From the IMG/VR virus record IMGVR_UViG_3300046167_000218, positions 1 to 35,095 of that record: DNA of 35,095 bases; one strand, given 5' to 3'. Positions 21,748 through 29,828 of the stretch are shown piece after piece. Each line of letters starts with the position of its first letter. The first letter of the stretch is position 1. The DNA is from a virus. The translations under genes were made by a program, and so were the position numbers. The notes beneath the pieces were generated by a model. The model saw nothing but the letters and a program-made list of their open reading frames with translations. It did not search any database and was not told the origin of the DNA.

Positions 21748-23001
21748 TTGACTGACCTAAACATTGAACTACTGCCTTGGCAGCAAGATGTTTGGGCAGA
21801 CGCAACAAGATTTAAAATAGTAGCTGCTGGGCGACGTACAGGTAAGTCTAGGTTAGCAGCGTGGATGTTAATCGTTAACGCACTACAGGCAGACAAAGGT
21901 CATGTATTTTACGTCGCACCTACTCAAGGACAAGCCAGAGACATTATGTGGCAAACCCTGCTTGAACTGGGACACCCTGTTATTAGCAACAGTCATATTA
22001 ATAATCTGCAAATTAAGCTTGTCAACGGTGCTACCATCAGCCTCAAAGGTGCCGACAGACCAGAAACAATGCGAGGTGTCAGCCTCAAGTTTCTAGTCAT
22101 GGACGAATATGCTGATATGAAGCCAGAGGTATTTGAACAAATCTTGAGACCTGCCTTGGCGGATCAAAAGGGATGTGCGATGTTTATAGGAACACCTATG
22201 GGTCGCAACCATTTTTATGAATTATACAAATATGCGGAGCTAGACGATGACCCTACGTACAAGGCTTGGCATTTTACATCTTACGATAATCCTTTATTGG
22301 ATCCGTCAGAAATTGATATTGCGAAGAGAAGTATGTCGAGCTATGCGTTCCGTCAAGAATTTATGGCGTCGTTTGAAGCTCGTGGGTCAGAAATGTTTAA
22401 AGAAGATTGGGTCTCTTTCAGTGAAGACAGACCCGAAGTAGGAGACTATTACATTGCCGTTGACTTGGCTGGCTTTGAAGAGGTTAACAAAAAGAAGACA
22501 AAAAGTTCTAAGCTTGACGAGACAGCGATTGCCGTGGTTAAGGTCAGTGAGCATGGTTGGTATGTTGACAATATCATACACGGTCGATGGACACTTGACG
22601 AAACAGCAGCTAAGATATTTCAGGCCGTTAGAGATTACCGTCCCGTGTCGGTTGGAATCGAAAGAGGTATTGCTAAACAAGCTGTAATGTCTCCTTTGAT
22701 AGATATGCAAAAACGATACGGTATGTTTTTTAGAGTAGAAGAACTTACTCACGGCAACAAAAAGAAAACAGATCGTGTTATGTGGGCGTTGCAGGGACGG
22801 TTTGAAAATGGATACATAACGCTAAACAAGGGTGAGTGGAACAGTAGATTTTTAGATCAACTCTTTCAGTTTCCTGATCCGTTAACCCACGATGATTTAA
22901 TTGATGCTTTAGCGTACATAGATCAAGTAGCAAATGTAGCTTATGACTACGACTACGAAATAGAAGATCATCAAATCTTAGATGTAGTAGCAGGATACTA
23001 G
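21748..23001 (+). CDS. terL: Terminase large subunit
   Basis: 417 residues from a TTG start with AAGG upstream. The ATPase has Walker A 'AAGRRTGKS' (26-34) and Walker B 'FLVMDEY' (Asp119, Glu120). The C-terminal RNase H-like nuclease has Asp239 in 'YYIAVDLAG' and a late Asp near 386 in 'DDLIDALAY'. It pumps DNA into the prohead through the portal and cuts concatemers. An earlier ATG is not available in frame, and the family N-terminus (LLPWQQDVW) begins right here. The portal follows 22 bases later. Confidence 0.93.
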   Translation: MTDLNIELLPWQQDVWADATRFKIVAAGRRTGKSRLAAWMLIVNALQADKGHVFYVAPTQGQARDIMWQTLLELGHPVISNSHINNLQIKLVNGATISLKGADRPETMRGVSLKFLVMDEYADMKPEVFEQILRPALADQKGCAMFIGTPMGRNHFYELYKYAELDDDPTYKAWHFTSYDNPLLDPSEIDIAKRSMSSYAFRQEFMASFEARGSEMFKEDWVSFSEDRPEVGDYYIAVDLAGFEEVNKKKTKSSKLDETAIAVVKVSEHGWYVDNIIHGRWTLDETAAKIFQAVRDYRPVSVGIERGIAKQAVMSPLIDMQKRYGMFFRVEELTHGNKKKTDRVMWALQGRFENGYITLNKGEWNSRFLDQLFQFPDPLTHDDLIDALAYIDQVANVAYDYDYEIEDHQILDVVAGY

Positions 23002-23023
23002 CCTCCGCAGGAGATGCAGAAAT

Positions 23024-25078
23024 ATGAGTGACTTTTACGAACAAGACCCCTTAATGATCCAAGAAGCTTTAGAGGATTGGGTTATAACTAAATGTGAAGA
23101 TTGGAGGGATTACTACGAAAGTAATTATGAAAACAAGTTTGAAGAATATTATAGACTATGGCGTGGTCAATGGGATCCTGCTGACAGCGAGCGTCGGTCT
23201 GAGCGTTCCCGTATTATTTCTCCTGCACTTCAGCAAGCAGTTGAGTCTAATGTAGCGGAACTAGAAGAGGCTACGTTTGGTCGTGGTAAGTGGTTTGATG
23301 TTAGTGATAACATGGGTGACACTGACAAGCAAGACGTACAGTTCCTTCGTAATAAGCTTACCGAAGACTTTGAAAACTGCATGGTACGTAAAGCTGTTGC
23401 AGAGTGTTTGATTAACTCAGCAGTCTTTGGTACAGGCATTGGTGAAATAGTCATTGAAGAAATGAAAGAGATGGCTCCTGCTACTCAGCCTATTATGGGT
23501 GGAGACTTGCAAGCAGTAGGAGTAAACATTACTGATCGTGTCGTTGTTAAGCTTAAACCTGTATTACCTCAGAACTTTTTGATTGATCCTGTAGCAACGT
23601 CCGTTGAAGACGCACTGGGTGTTGCTATTGATGAGTTTGTTAGCCTACACCAAGTAGAACTTTTACAAGAACAAGGAGTGTACCGTGACGTATATGTTGG
23701 TCCTGCCGCTCCTGATACTGACTTGGAACCTGATCAAGACATAACAATTTATAACGATGATAAAGTACGACTGACTAAGTACTATGGTCTTGTCCCACGA
23801 GAGCTTCTAGATGCCGCTACAAGCGACGATGAAGAAGAGCTGACAGAAGAGGAAGGGCCTGAGTCAAAGTACGTAGAGGCCGTTGTAGTGATTGCTAACG
23901 GGGGTATTCTTCTTAAGGCTGAAGCTAACCCTTACATGATGACTGACCGTCCTGTTGTTGCGTTTCCTTGGGACGTAGTACCCGGACGTTTTTGGGGTCG
24001 TGGTGTATGCGAAAAAGGTTACAACAGTCAGAAAGCACTTGACACAGAGCTACGCGCACGTATCGACGCACTAAGCTTAACTATTCATCCAATGATGGCT
24101 ATTGATGCCACTCGTCTACCACGTGGTGCAAAGCCAGAAGTACGTCCCGGTAAGATGATCCTAACTAACGGAGACCCTCGTGAAGTACTTCAACCGTTCA
24201 ACTTTGGTCAGGTTAATCAAATCACTTTTGCTCAAGCCGGAGCATTGCAGCAGATGGTACAGCAGGCAACAGGAGCAGTGGACTCAGCAGGAATTGCAGG
24301 TCAAGTTAATGGCGAGAGTACTGCCGCTGGCATTAGTATGTCTCTTGGCGCTATTATTAAACGTCACAAGCGCACACTGATTAACTTCCAGCAGTCTTTT
24401 TTAATTCCTTTTGTTAAGAAAGCAGCACACCGTTACATGCAGTTTGATCCTGAGAACTATCCTGTTGCTGACTATAAGTTCAACGCTAGTTCTACTTTGG
24501 GTATTATTGCTCGTGAGTATGAAGTTACTCAGCTTGTACAACTCTTGCAAACAATGGGTAAAGACTCACCGCTGTACAACACACTGATTCAATCTGTTAT
24601 TGACAACATGAATTTGTCTAACCGTGAAGAATTACTTGCAGCACTGACTCAGGCTTCACAACCTAACCCGCAAGCACAGCAAATGCAGATGCAGGCACAG
24701 CAGTTACAAATGCAGTTCCAGCAGTCACAAACTGCAGCGTTGGCTGCTCAGGCTCAAGAGTCACAAGCACGGGCTACTAAGCTGGCGGCAGAAGCTCAAG
24801 CAGTACCGCAAGAACTTGAGATTGACAAAATTAATGCTATTACTAGAAACCTTCGTGAAGGAGACGCTGAAGATAAAGAGTTTGAACGCCGTATGAAAGT
24901 GGCTGATACTCTCATCAAAGAAAAATCACTACAGGGTAAAACAAATGCTAATAACGCAAAAGGAAATGCAACACCTGCTGGACCAAGTCAACAACCACTT
25001 CCAAGGAACGTTCCAGCGCCTGCAGGACCTAGAGGGCCAAGTGAGCCAACTGGAAGCCAAGGTGGGGGAATTATCTAA
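23024..25078 (+). CDS. Portal protein
   Basis: A 684-residue protein. Its N-terminal pattern (WRDYYESNYENKFEEYYRLW then 'RSRIISPALQQAVESNVAEL') and core (AFPWDVVPGRFWGRGVCEKG, 'ALDTELRARIDAL') are typical of podovirus portals, and a barrel-like helix region follows. Residues 540-600 are Gln- and Ala-rich. The tail is Pro-Gly-rich and disordered (PAGPRGPSEPTGSQGGGII). It forms the 12-fold ring for DNA entry, next to the terminase gene. The last 44 codons also contain another open frame (24945-25151). Its stop overlaps the next start (TAATG). Confidence 0.88.
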   Translation: MSDFYEQDPLMIQEALEDWVITKCEDWRDYYESNYENKFEEYYRLWRGQWDPADSERRSERSRIISPALQQAVESNVAELEEATFGRGKWFDVSDNMGDTDKQDVQFLRNKLTEDFENCMVRKAVAECLINSAVFGTGIGEIVIEEMKEMAPATQPIMGGDLQAVGVNITDRVVVKLKPVLPQNFLIDPVATSVEDALGVAIDEFVSLHQVELLQEQGVYRDVYVGPAAPDTDLEPDQDITIYNDDKVRLTKYYGLVPRELLDAATSDDEEELTEEEGPESKYVEAVVVIANGGILLKAEANPYMMTDRPVVAFPWDVVPGRFWGRGVCEKGYNSQKALDTELRARIDALSLTIHPMMAIDATRLPRGAKPEVRPGKMILTNGDPREVLQPFNFGQVNQITFAQAGALQQMVQQATGAVDSAGIAGQVNGESTAAGISMSLGAIIKRHKRTLINFQQSFLIPFVKKAAHRYMQFDPENYPVADYKFNASSTLGIIAREYEVTQLVQLLQTMGKDSPLYNTLIQSVIDNMNLSNREELLAALTQASQPNPQAQQMQMQAQQLQMQFQQSQTAALAAQAQESQARATKLAAEAQAVPQELEIDKINAITRNLREGDAEDKEFERRMKVADTLIKEKSLQGKTNANNAKGNATPAGPSQQPLPRNVPAPAGPRGPSEPTGSQGGGII

Positions 25079-25151
25079 TGCCAGCAAAGAAGGATCCAAG
25101 ACTAGCACGAGCGGGCGTAAGCGGGTACAACAAACCAAAGCGGACGCCTAA
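24945..25151 (+). CDS. Possible overlapping gene for a small coiled-coil protein
   Basis: 68 codons in the third frame, covering the portal's disordered tail and the first 24 codons of the next gene. The translation is not shadow-like: 'LLDQVNNHFQGTFQRLQDLE' and 'QVSQLEAKVGELSNA' give a clean heptad pattern, then a basic tail. AGGG lies eight bases upstream of the ATG. Small coiled-coil proteins after the portal occur in related phages as I remember them. No homology evidence is available here, so it may be chance. Confidence 0.45.
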   Translation: MLITQKEMQHLLDQVNNHFQGTFQRLQDLEGQVSQLEAKVGELSNASKEGSKTSTSGRKRVQQTKADA

Positions 25152-25362
25152 CCATCCTAAAAAGTCTCACGTAGTTGTTGCCAAGGAAGGTGACAAAGTA
25201 AAGACTATTAGGTACGGGCAACAAGGAGTTAGCGGCGCAGGTAAAAATCCTACTACTGCTAAAGAAAAAGCAAGACGTAAATCATTTAAAGCACGTCATG
25301 CAAAAAACATAGCTAAAGGCAAAATGTCTGCGGCTTACTGGGCAAATAAATCTAAATGGTAA
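25078..25362 (+). CDS. Small basic phage protein
   Basis: A 94-residue, very Lys/Arg-rich protein. Blocks such as 'PNHPKKSHVVVAKEGDKVKT' and 'IRYGQQGVSGAG', and the ending 'ARRKSFKARHAKNIAKG' plus AAYWANKSKW, recur next to the portal in marine cyanophage-type podoviruses and myoviruses as I recall. Function is unknown; the charge suggests DNA or nucleoprotein binding in the head. The start overlaps the portal stop. Confidence 0.7.
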   Translation: MPAKKDPRLARAGVSGYNKPKRTPNHPKKSHVVVAKEGDKVKTIRYGQQGVSGAGKNPTTAKEKARRKSFKARHAKNIAKGKMSAAYWANKSKW

Positions 25363-25420
25363 AAACCTAAACTTACAGCCGTGAGGCTATTGCACGTCGA
25401 GATGACGTTAGGAGAACACA

Positions 25421-25654
25421 ATGCGAAAGTTATTAGTAGCGGTAATGCTGCTGTCGTTACAGGCATCAGCTAACACCAAGATTCTCGTTGAGAAAGCAGA
25501 TCAGCAGTACGTAGTAGTCCCGGACTGTGCAGTATCTGAAGACGTAACTCAAGTATCACTACGGTGGCTTAGAGTAGGCGCACCAATATATGTGAAGCAC
25601 CAAGGGCGGCAAGTCCGTTGTACAATTGAAGACTACTATCAAGTAAGGAGTTAA
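25421..25654 (+). CDS. Small secreted protein with signal peptide
   Basis: A 77-residue protein with a clear signal peptide (MRKLLVAVMLLSLQASA, cleavage after A17) and a mature beta-rich domain with two cysteines (CAVSEDVTQVSLRWLR, 'GRQVRCTIEDYYQV') that may form a disulfide in the periplasm. TTAGGAGAACAC precedes the ATG. Two short hairpins occur in the gap upstream (25374-25411). A secreted protein within a virion-gene row is unusual; superinfection exclusion or lysis are options, with no direct evidence. Confidence 0.7.
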   Translation: MRKLLVAVMLLSLQASANTKILVEKADQQYVVVPDCAVSEDVTQVSLRWLRVGAPIYVKHQGRQVRCTIEDYYQVRS

Positions 25655-25656
25655 CT

Positions 25657-25770
25657 ATGCCAATGGTAAACGGTAAAAAGTACGCATACACAACAGCAGG
25701 TAAAAAGAAAGCTAAAGCAGCCGCCAAGAAAACAGGTAAGAAGGTTAGTTATGGCAAAGGCAAAAAGTAG
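25657..25770 (+). CDS. Tiny Lys-rich protein
   Basis: 37 residues from the ATG at 25657 (MPMVNGKKYAYTTAGKKKAK), about half Lys, Ala and Gly. AAGGAG lies upstream and the gene overlaps the next one by 20 bases. It looks like a short nucleic-acid-binding or head-filling peptide, similar to the basic Lys-rich peptides of marine phage structural regions. Function unknown. Confidence 0.6.
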   Translation: MPMVNGKKYAYTTAGKKKAKAAAKKTGKKVSYGKGKK

Positions 25771-25906
25771 TCCTAAACCTAAAAACAAAGCTCTTTACTC
25801 ACGAGTCAAAGCAGAGGCTAAAAAGAAGTACAAGGTTTGGCCTAGTGCTTATGCTTCAGGTTGGTTGACTAAAGAGTATAAAAAACGTGGTGGAACCTAT
25901 GAGTAA
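25751..25906 (+). CDS. Small basic phage protein (conserved KALYSRVKAEAKKK type)
   Basis: 51 residues from the ATG at 25751. The core 'ALYSRVKAEAKKKYKVWPSA' followed by YASGWLTKEYKKRGG is a pattern I recognise in many phages and some large viruses, without known function. It is strongly basic with conserved aromatics, so probably folded. It overlaps the preceding and following genes, and AAGAAGG lies upstream. Confidence 0.7.
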   Translation: MAKAKSSPKPKNKALYSRVKAEAKKKYKVWPSAYASGWLTKEYKKRGGTYE

Positions 25907-26153
25907 AACCAAAGGTGGTCTTACTAAATGGTTTAAAGAAGATTGGGTGGACGTTAAAACGGGTAAGTCTTGCGGTCGTAAGTCAGCTACCAAGAGTAAA
26001 CGTCCTTACCCTTCTTGTAGACCTAAAGCCGTTGCAGCTAAGATGACCGCAGCAGAAAAAAAGTCATCAGCAAAACGTAAGACAGGACCCGCTAAAATTA
26101 AACATGCAGTAACAGCGTCAGGACGTAGACGAAAGACTACAAAAAAAGCTTGA
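25899..26153 (+). CDS. Small basic phage protein (conserved GGLTKWFKEDWVD type)
   Basis: 84 residues from the ATG at 25899; a GTG 12 bases earlier is less likely. The conserved opening 'KGGLTKWFKEDWVDVKTGKS' with 'CGRKSATKSKRPYPSCRPKA' and 'AAKMTAAEKKSSAKRK' matches a family of unknown function that I recall from phages and giant viruses (possibly DUF5872; not checked). The two cysteines could bind metal. The tail is basic. The stop codon is part of the -35 box of the next promoter. Confidence 0.7.
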   Translation: MSKTKGGLTKWFKEDWVDVKTGKSCGRKSATKSKRPYPSCRPKAVAAKMTAAEKKSSAKRKTGPAKIKHAVTASGRRRKTTKKA

Positions 26154-26178
26154 CATATAACAAAATGTATGGTATAAT
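26150..26178 (+). promoter_or_regulatory. Consensus sigma-70 promoter before the capsid genes
   Basis: A perfect TTGACA (26150-26155), a 17-base spacer ending GTATGG, and a perfect TATAAT (26173-26178). The TGA stop of the preceding gene lies inside the -35 box. It should drive scaffold and major capsid expression. Confidence 0.9.
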
Positions 26179-26208
26179 ATAACTATACAGTAAACTTTAG
26201 AGGAAACT

Positions 26209-26463
26209 ATGACACCCGAGCTTGAAACATACTTTAACAATTACAATGAATTGTTTAATCATGAAGGTTTCAAACAACTCGTTAGTGAACTTTCTAACAA
26301 CGCAACACAGTTAGCAGATATTCAAACAGTTAAAGATCAGGAAGATTTATACTTCCGTAAAGGTCAAGTAGCTGCTTTTGCAACTGTTATTAATTTACAA
26401 GGTACTATTGAAGCTGCTCGTGATCAAGCAGAAGCAGAGGCTGAAGAACCTGTAAATGTATAA
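26209..26463 (+). CDS. Small acidic protein upstream of scaffold
   Basis: An 84-residue, acidic, helical protein (YFNNYNELFNHEGFKQLVSE, 'YFRKGQVAAFATVINLQGTI', 'AEAEAEEPVNV'). AGAGG lies upstream of the ATG and a perfect promoter lies 31 bases before it. It overlaps the zinc-ribbon gene by eight bases. The middle resembles small head proteins of marine phages of unknown role. A helper in capsid assembly is plausible by position. Confidence 0.6.
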   Translation: MTPELETYFNNYNELFNHEGFKQLVSELSNNATQLADIQTVKDQEDLYFRKGQVAAFATVINLQGTIEAARDQAEAEAEEPVNV

Positions 26464-26665
26464 AGTATATGACTTTCGTTGTACTAACGGACACGTCTTT
26501 GAAGAATTTGTAAAGGATGGTACTACAACCAGTAGGTGCGGTTGCGGTGCCAACGCTGCAAAAATGGTATCTGCCCCGTCTTTCCACCTTAATGGTTCCG
26601 ATGGTTCATTCCCCGGAGCGCATATGAAATGGGTTAGGGAACACGAAAAAGCAGGTAATAAATAA
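26456..26665 (+). CDS. Zinc-ribbon protein, FmdB-like
   Basis: A 69-residue protein with 'YDFRCTNGHVFEEF' and 'SRCGCGANAAKMVSAPSFHL', a zinc ribbon of the FmdB type, then 'FPGAHMKWVREHEK', an ending common among marine phage copies. Three cysteines and a histidine could hold zinc. It lies just before the scaffold gene. In bacteria this domain is called regulatory but its phage role is unknown; head-associated or DNA-linked roles are both possible. Confidence 0.7.
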   Translation: MYKVYDFRCTNGHVFEEFVKDGTTTSRCGCGANAAKMVSAPSFHLNGSDGSFPGAHMKWVREHEKAGNK

Positions 26666-26701
26666 ACATCTCCATAATGATAACGATCACGGAGTTTAAT
26701 T

Positions 26702-27502
26702 ATGTCAAGAGCAACGATTATAGATCAAGCCCCTGAAGAAGGAAACGCTGATCAAATCGAGCAAAACGAAGTTAACGAGATTCAACAAGAAGTAGAAGTT
26801 GAGCAACCTCAGCCAGAAGAATCAAGTTTACCAGATAAGTACCAAGGTAAATCTTTAGAAGAAGTAGTACAGATGCACCAAGAAGCTGAAAAGCTTTTAG
26901 GTCGTCAGTCTTCTGAAGTAGGCGAACTTCGTAAAGTGGTGGATGACTACATCAGTACTCAAACACCAGTAGCACCTCAACAGCAACACGTTGAGCCTGA
27001 AGATGATATTGACTATTTTACAGATCCTCAAGCAGCCGTCAATCGTGCTATTGAGAATCACCCTAAGATTAGAGAAGCAGAGCAATACACTGAGCAGTAC
27101 AAAAAGCAGTCGTCACTTGCAACGCTTCAGGCTAAACATCCAGACATGCAGACGATCCTTGGTGATCCTAAGTTTGCTGAATGGATTAAGGCATCTAAGA
27201 TTAGGACTCAGTTATTTGTAGCGGCTGACCAACAGTACGACGCTGACTCTGCTGATGAACTATTTACACTCTGGAAAGAACGTAAAGTAGTTGCACAGCA
27301 AACTGCCCAAGTTGAAAAACAGGCACGTAAGCAAACACTTAAAGCAGCTAATACAGGTAACGCACGAGGCACTGGTGAGGGTTCACGTAAGAAAGTATAT
27401 CGCAGGTCCGACATTATTAAACTAATGAAAACAGACCCTGAGCGTTATCAAGCATTGTCAAATGAGATATTGACAGCTTACGCGGAGGGTCGGGTCAAGT
27501 AA
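26702..27502 (+). CDS. Capsid scaffolding protein
   Basis: A 266-residue protein, highly charged and helical, starting with an acidic Gln/Glu-rich part (residues 9-42), then 'LPDKYQGKSLEEVVQMHQEA' as in many podovirus scaffolds, a coiled-coil middle and a basic C-terminus (RKKVYRRSDIIKLMKTDPER) that would bind the coat protein. It has no cysteine and low complexity, as expected of a scaffold that leaves the prohead. It lies 17 bases before the major capsid gene. Confidence 0.85.
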   Translation: MSRATIIDQAPEEGNADQIEQNEVNEIQQEVEVEQPQPEESSLPDKYQGKSLEEVVQMHQEAEKLLGRQSSEVGELRKVVDDYISTQTPVAPQQQHVEPEDDIDYFTDPQAAVNRAIENHPKIREAEQYTEQYKKQSSLATLQAKHPDMQTILGDPKFAEWIKASKIRTQLFVAADQQYDADSADELFTLWKERKVVAQQTAQVEKQARKQTLKAANTGNARGTGEGSRKKVYRRSDIIKLMKTDPERYQALSNEILTAYAEGRVK

Positions 27503-27519
27503 TCTAAAGGAGATTAATC

Positions 27520-28512
27520 ATGGCTGGCGAAACTTCCGGAACTTACTTCACAGCAAACGCTGTGGTAGATAAAACAGCAGCAGGTACTTTCATTCCAGAA
27601 ATTTGGAGTGATGAGGTAATTGCTGCATATCAAAAGAACCTAAAGATGGCTCCTCTTGTCAAGCGCATTCAAATGGCTGGCAAGAAAGGTGATGTAATCC
27701 ACATCCCTAAGCCTACTCGTGGTGCAGCTTCTGCTAAGGGTGAGTCCACAGCAGTAACAATCCAAGCAAACCTTGAGTCAGAGTTGACTGTCACTGTTGA
27801 CCGTCACTTCGAGTACTCACGTCTGATCGAAGACATTGTAGAAGTACAGGCTCTCAACAGCCTACGTCAGTTCTACACTGAAGATGCTGGCTACCAGCTT
27901 GCTCTTAAGGTAGACACTGATCTTATCAATGCTGCTACTGGTTTTGGTGATGGTACTCGTACTCAGACTCCAGCTAACACTGGTGCTAACTGGGTTAACA
28001 GCAACAGCTACTACTTCGATGGTACTTCTGGCCTAGCTACGTACGCTGCTGACACTGTAACTTCAGGTGACAACTTCACTGATCTTGGTTTCCGTGAAGC
28101 TATCAAGCTGATGGACGACGCTGACGTACCTATGGAAGGTCGTTGTGTTGTAGTACCACCTGCAGTACGTAAGTCACTGATGGGAATTGACCGTTACGTG
28201 TCTTCTGACTTTGTCGGTGGACGTGGTGTTGAGTCAGGTCTTATTGGTAACCTTTACGGTGTAGACATTTACGTCTCAAGCAACGCTCCAGTAATCGAAG
28301 CAGCCGCTCAAAACACTGCTTCTACTTCTGACGTTCGTGGTTGTTTGTTCTTCCACGCTGACGCTCTCGTTATGGCAGAGCAGATGGCTGTACGTTCACA
28401 GACTCAGTACAAGCAAGAGTACCTCTCTACTCTGTACACTGCAGACACTCTGTACGGTGTTGAAGTATACCGTCCAGAAGCAGGATTCATCCTCGCAGTT
28501 TGCGACGAGTAA
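27520..28512 (+). CDS. Major capsid protein
   Basis: A 330-residue protein with the pattern of podovirus coat proteins with the HK97 fold: 'FIPEIWSDEVIAAYQKNLKM', 'GDVIHIPKP', 'DRHFEYSRLIEDI', 'DTDLINAATGFGDG' and 'GNLYGVDIYVSSNAP'. AAAGGAG precedes the ATG, codon use is biased toward C-ending codons compared with neighbours, and a terminator follows, as expected for the most abundant protein. It forms the icosahedral shell around the DNA. Confidence 0.93.
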   Translation: MAGETSGTYFTANAVVDKTAAGTFIPEIWSDEVIAAYQKNLKMAPLVKRIQMAGKKGDVIHIPKPTRGAASAKGESTAVTIQANLESELTVTVDRHFEYSRLIEDIVEVQALNSLRQFYTEDAGYQLALKVDTDLINAATGFGDGTRTQTPANTGANWVNSNSYYFDGTSGLATYAADTVTSGDNFTDLGFREAIKLMDDADVPMEGRCVVVPPAVRKSLMGIDRYVSSDFVGGRGVESGLIGNLYGVDIYVSSNAPVIEAAAQNTASTSDVRGCLFFHADALVMAEQMAVRSQTQYKQEYLSTLYTADTLYGVEVYRPEAGFILAVCDE

Positions 28513-28519
28513 GACCATT

Positions 28520-28550
28520 AGGGGGTCAGCAATGGCCCCTTTTCCTTTTC
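28520..28550 (+). terminator. Rho-independent terminator after the major capsid gene
   Basis: AGGGGGTC-AGCAAT-GGCCCCTT forms an eight-pair stem (two G-U) followed by TTTTCCTTTTCTTT. It lies eight bases after the coat gene stop and would lower transcription of the tail fibres relative to coat. Confidence 0.75.
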
Positions 28551-28567
28551 TTTAGTAGGAGTAGTTA

Positions 28568-29828
28568 ATGCCTATATTCCGTGGAACAGGCGGTTCTGGT
28601 GATGCAAGCACAGATGCTTACGCCTCAGAAGTAGCCACCAGCGCACAGACTGCCACTACTAAAGCAAACGAAGCAAGTGCTTCTGCAGCAGCGGCAGCAA
28701 CTTCAGCAAGTAACGCAGCAGGCTCTGAAGCGTCTGTAGCGGCTGATGCGTCTACTGCATCAACTGCAGCGTCTAATGCACAAACTGCACAAACAGCTTC
28801 AGAGACAGCTAAGACAGCATCACAAGCAGCGCAGACTGCAGCAGAGACTGCTCAAGCAGCCGCAGAACTAGCAGAGACTAATGCTGAGACTGCAGAAACT
28901 AATGCAGAGACTGCGGAGTCAAACGCTTCTGCTAGTGCTACTGCAGCGGCTTCTAGTGCTACGTCTGCAGCGTCTTCGGCTACTACGGCTACAACTCAAG
29001 CCTACAACAGCTACGACTCAGGCTACTGCAGCGGCAACGTCAGCAACTAACGCAGCAACATCAGAGTCTAACGCTTCAACGTCAGCAACCAATGCAGCAA
29101 CGTCAGAGACTAACGCAGCGACTAGCGCAACCAATGCAGCAACCAGCGCTACTAACGCAGCAACTAGTGAGACTAATGCGTCTACCTCTGCTACCTCTGC
29201 AGCTACCTCTGCAACCTCTGCTGCTGGGTCTGCTACGACTGCTACGACTCAAGCAACTGCTGCGTCAACTAGCGCAACAAATGCGTCAACCAGTGAAACC
29301 AACGCTGCCTCTAGCGCCTCCTCAGCGTCCACCTCAGCCACAAACGCAGCTACCAGTGCTACTACAGCACAAACTGCACAAACGGCTGCAGAGGCTGCTC
29401 AGACGGCTGCTGAGGCTGCTCAGGAAGCTATTGATGGTTTGTACTTAGGTGCATTGTCTTCTAACCCTACTGTTGATTTAAACGGTGATCCCGTAACAGT
29501 AGGTGATTGGTACTTTAATACTACTGACAACAGCACTAGGATTTATGACGGTACTAACTGGGACTCAATTAATCCTAACCTTGTTAACGACTCTACACCG
29601 CAACTAGGTGGAACACTGGACGCTAATGGCAACACCATTGACATGGGTACTAATGTCATCACTGACACTAAGGTAGGACAGTGGGACACTGCTTATGGCT
29701 GGGGCGACCACAGTGCTGCTGGTTACATAACTGGTAACGAAACCATTACTCTAACCGGAGCTATCACTGGCTCTGGCACAACATCCATTGCAACTACACT
29801 GTCAACGATTGACGGGGGAACTTATTAA
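28568..29828 (+). CDS. Tail fibre (Ala/Thr/Ser/Asn-rich), frame broken at about 29001
   Basis: The start 'MPIFRGTGGSGDASTDAYAS' is a common N-terminus of marine phage tail-fibre proteins. A long Ala-Ser-Thr-Asn repeat (SATNAATSETNAATS type) follows. The first frame stops at 29050 after about 160 codons; a second frame, open from 28881, continues the same repeat to 29828. One extra base in the CC at 29001-29002 explains the break; the corrected gene has 419 codons. The C-terminal part has a globular domain ('GDWYFNTTDNSTRIYDGTNW') and ends in IDGGTY, whose codons hold the next ribosome site. It is probably a trimeric fibre for host contact. Confidence 0.75.

Noticed and set aside
28881-29828. 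Separate second tail-fibre gene
   Set aside because: Its first 40 residues are a Leu-Arg-rich shadow of the Ala repeat. The repeat continues smoothly from the gene starting at 28568 after removing one base.
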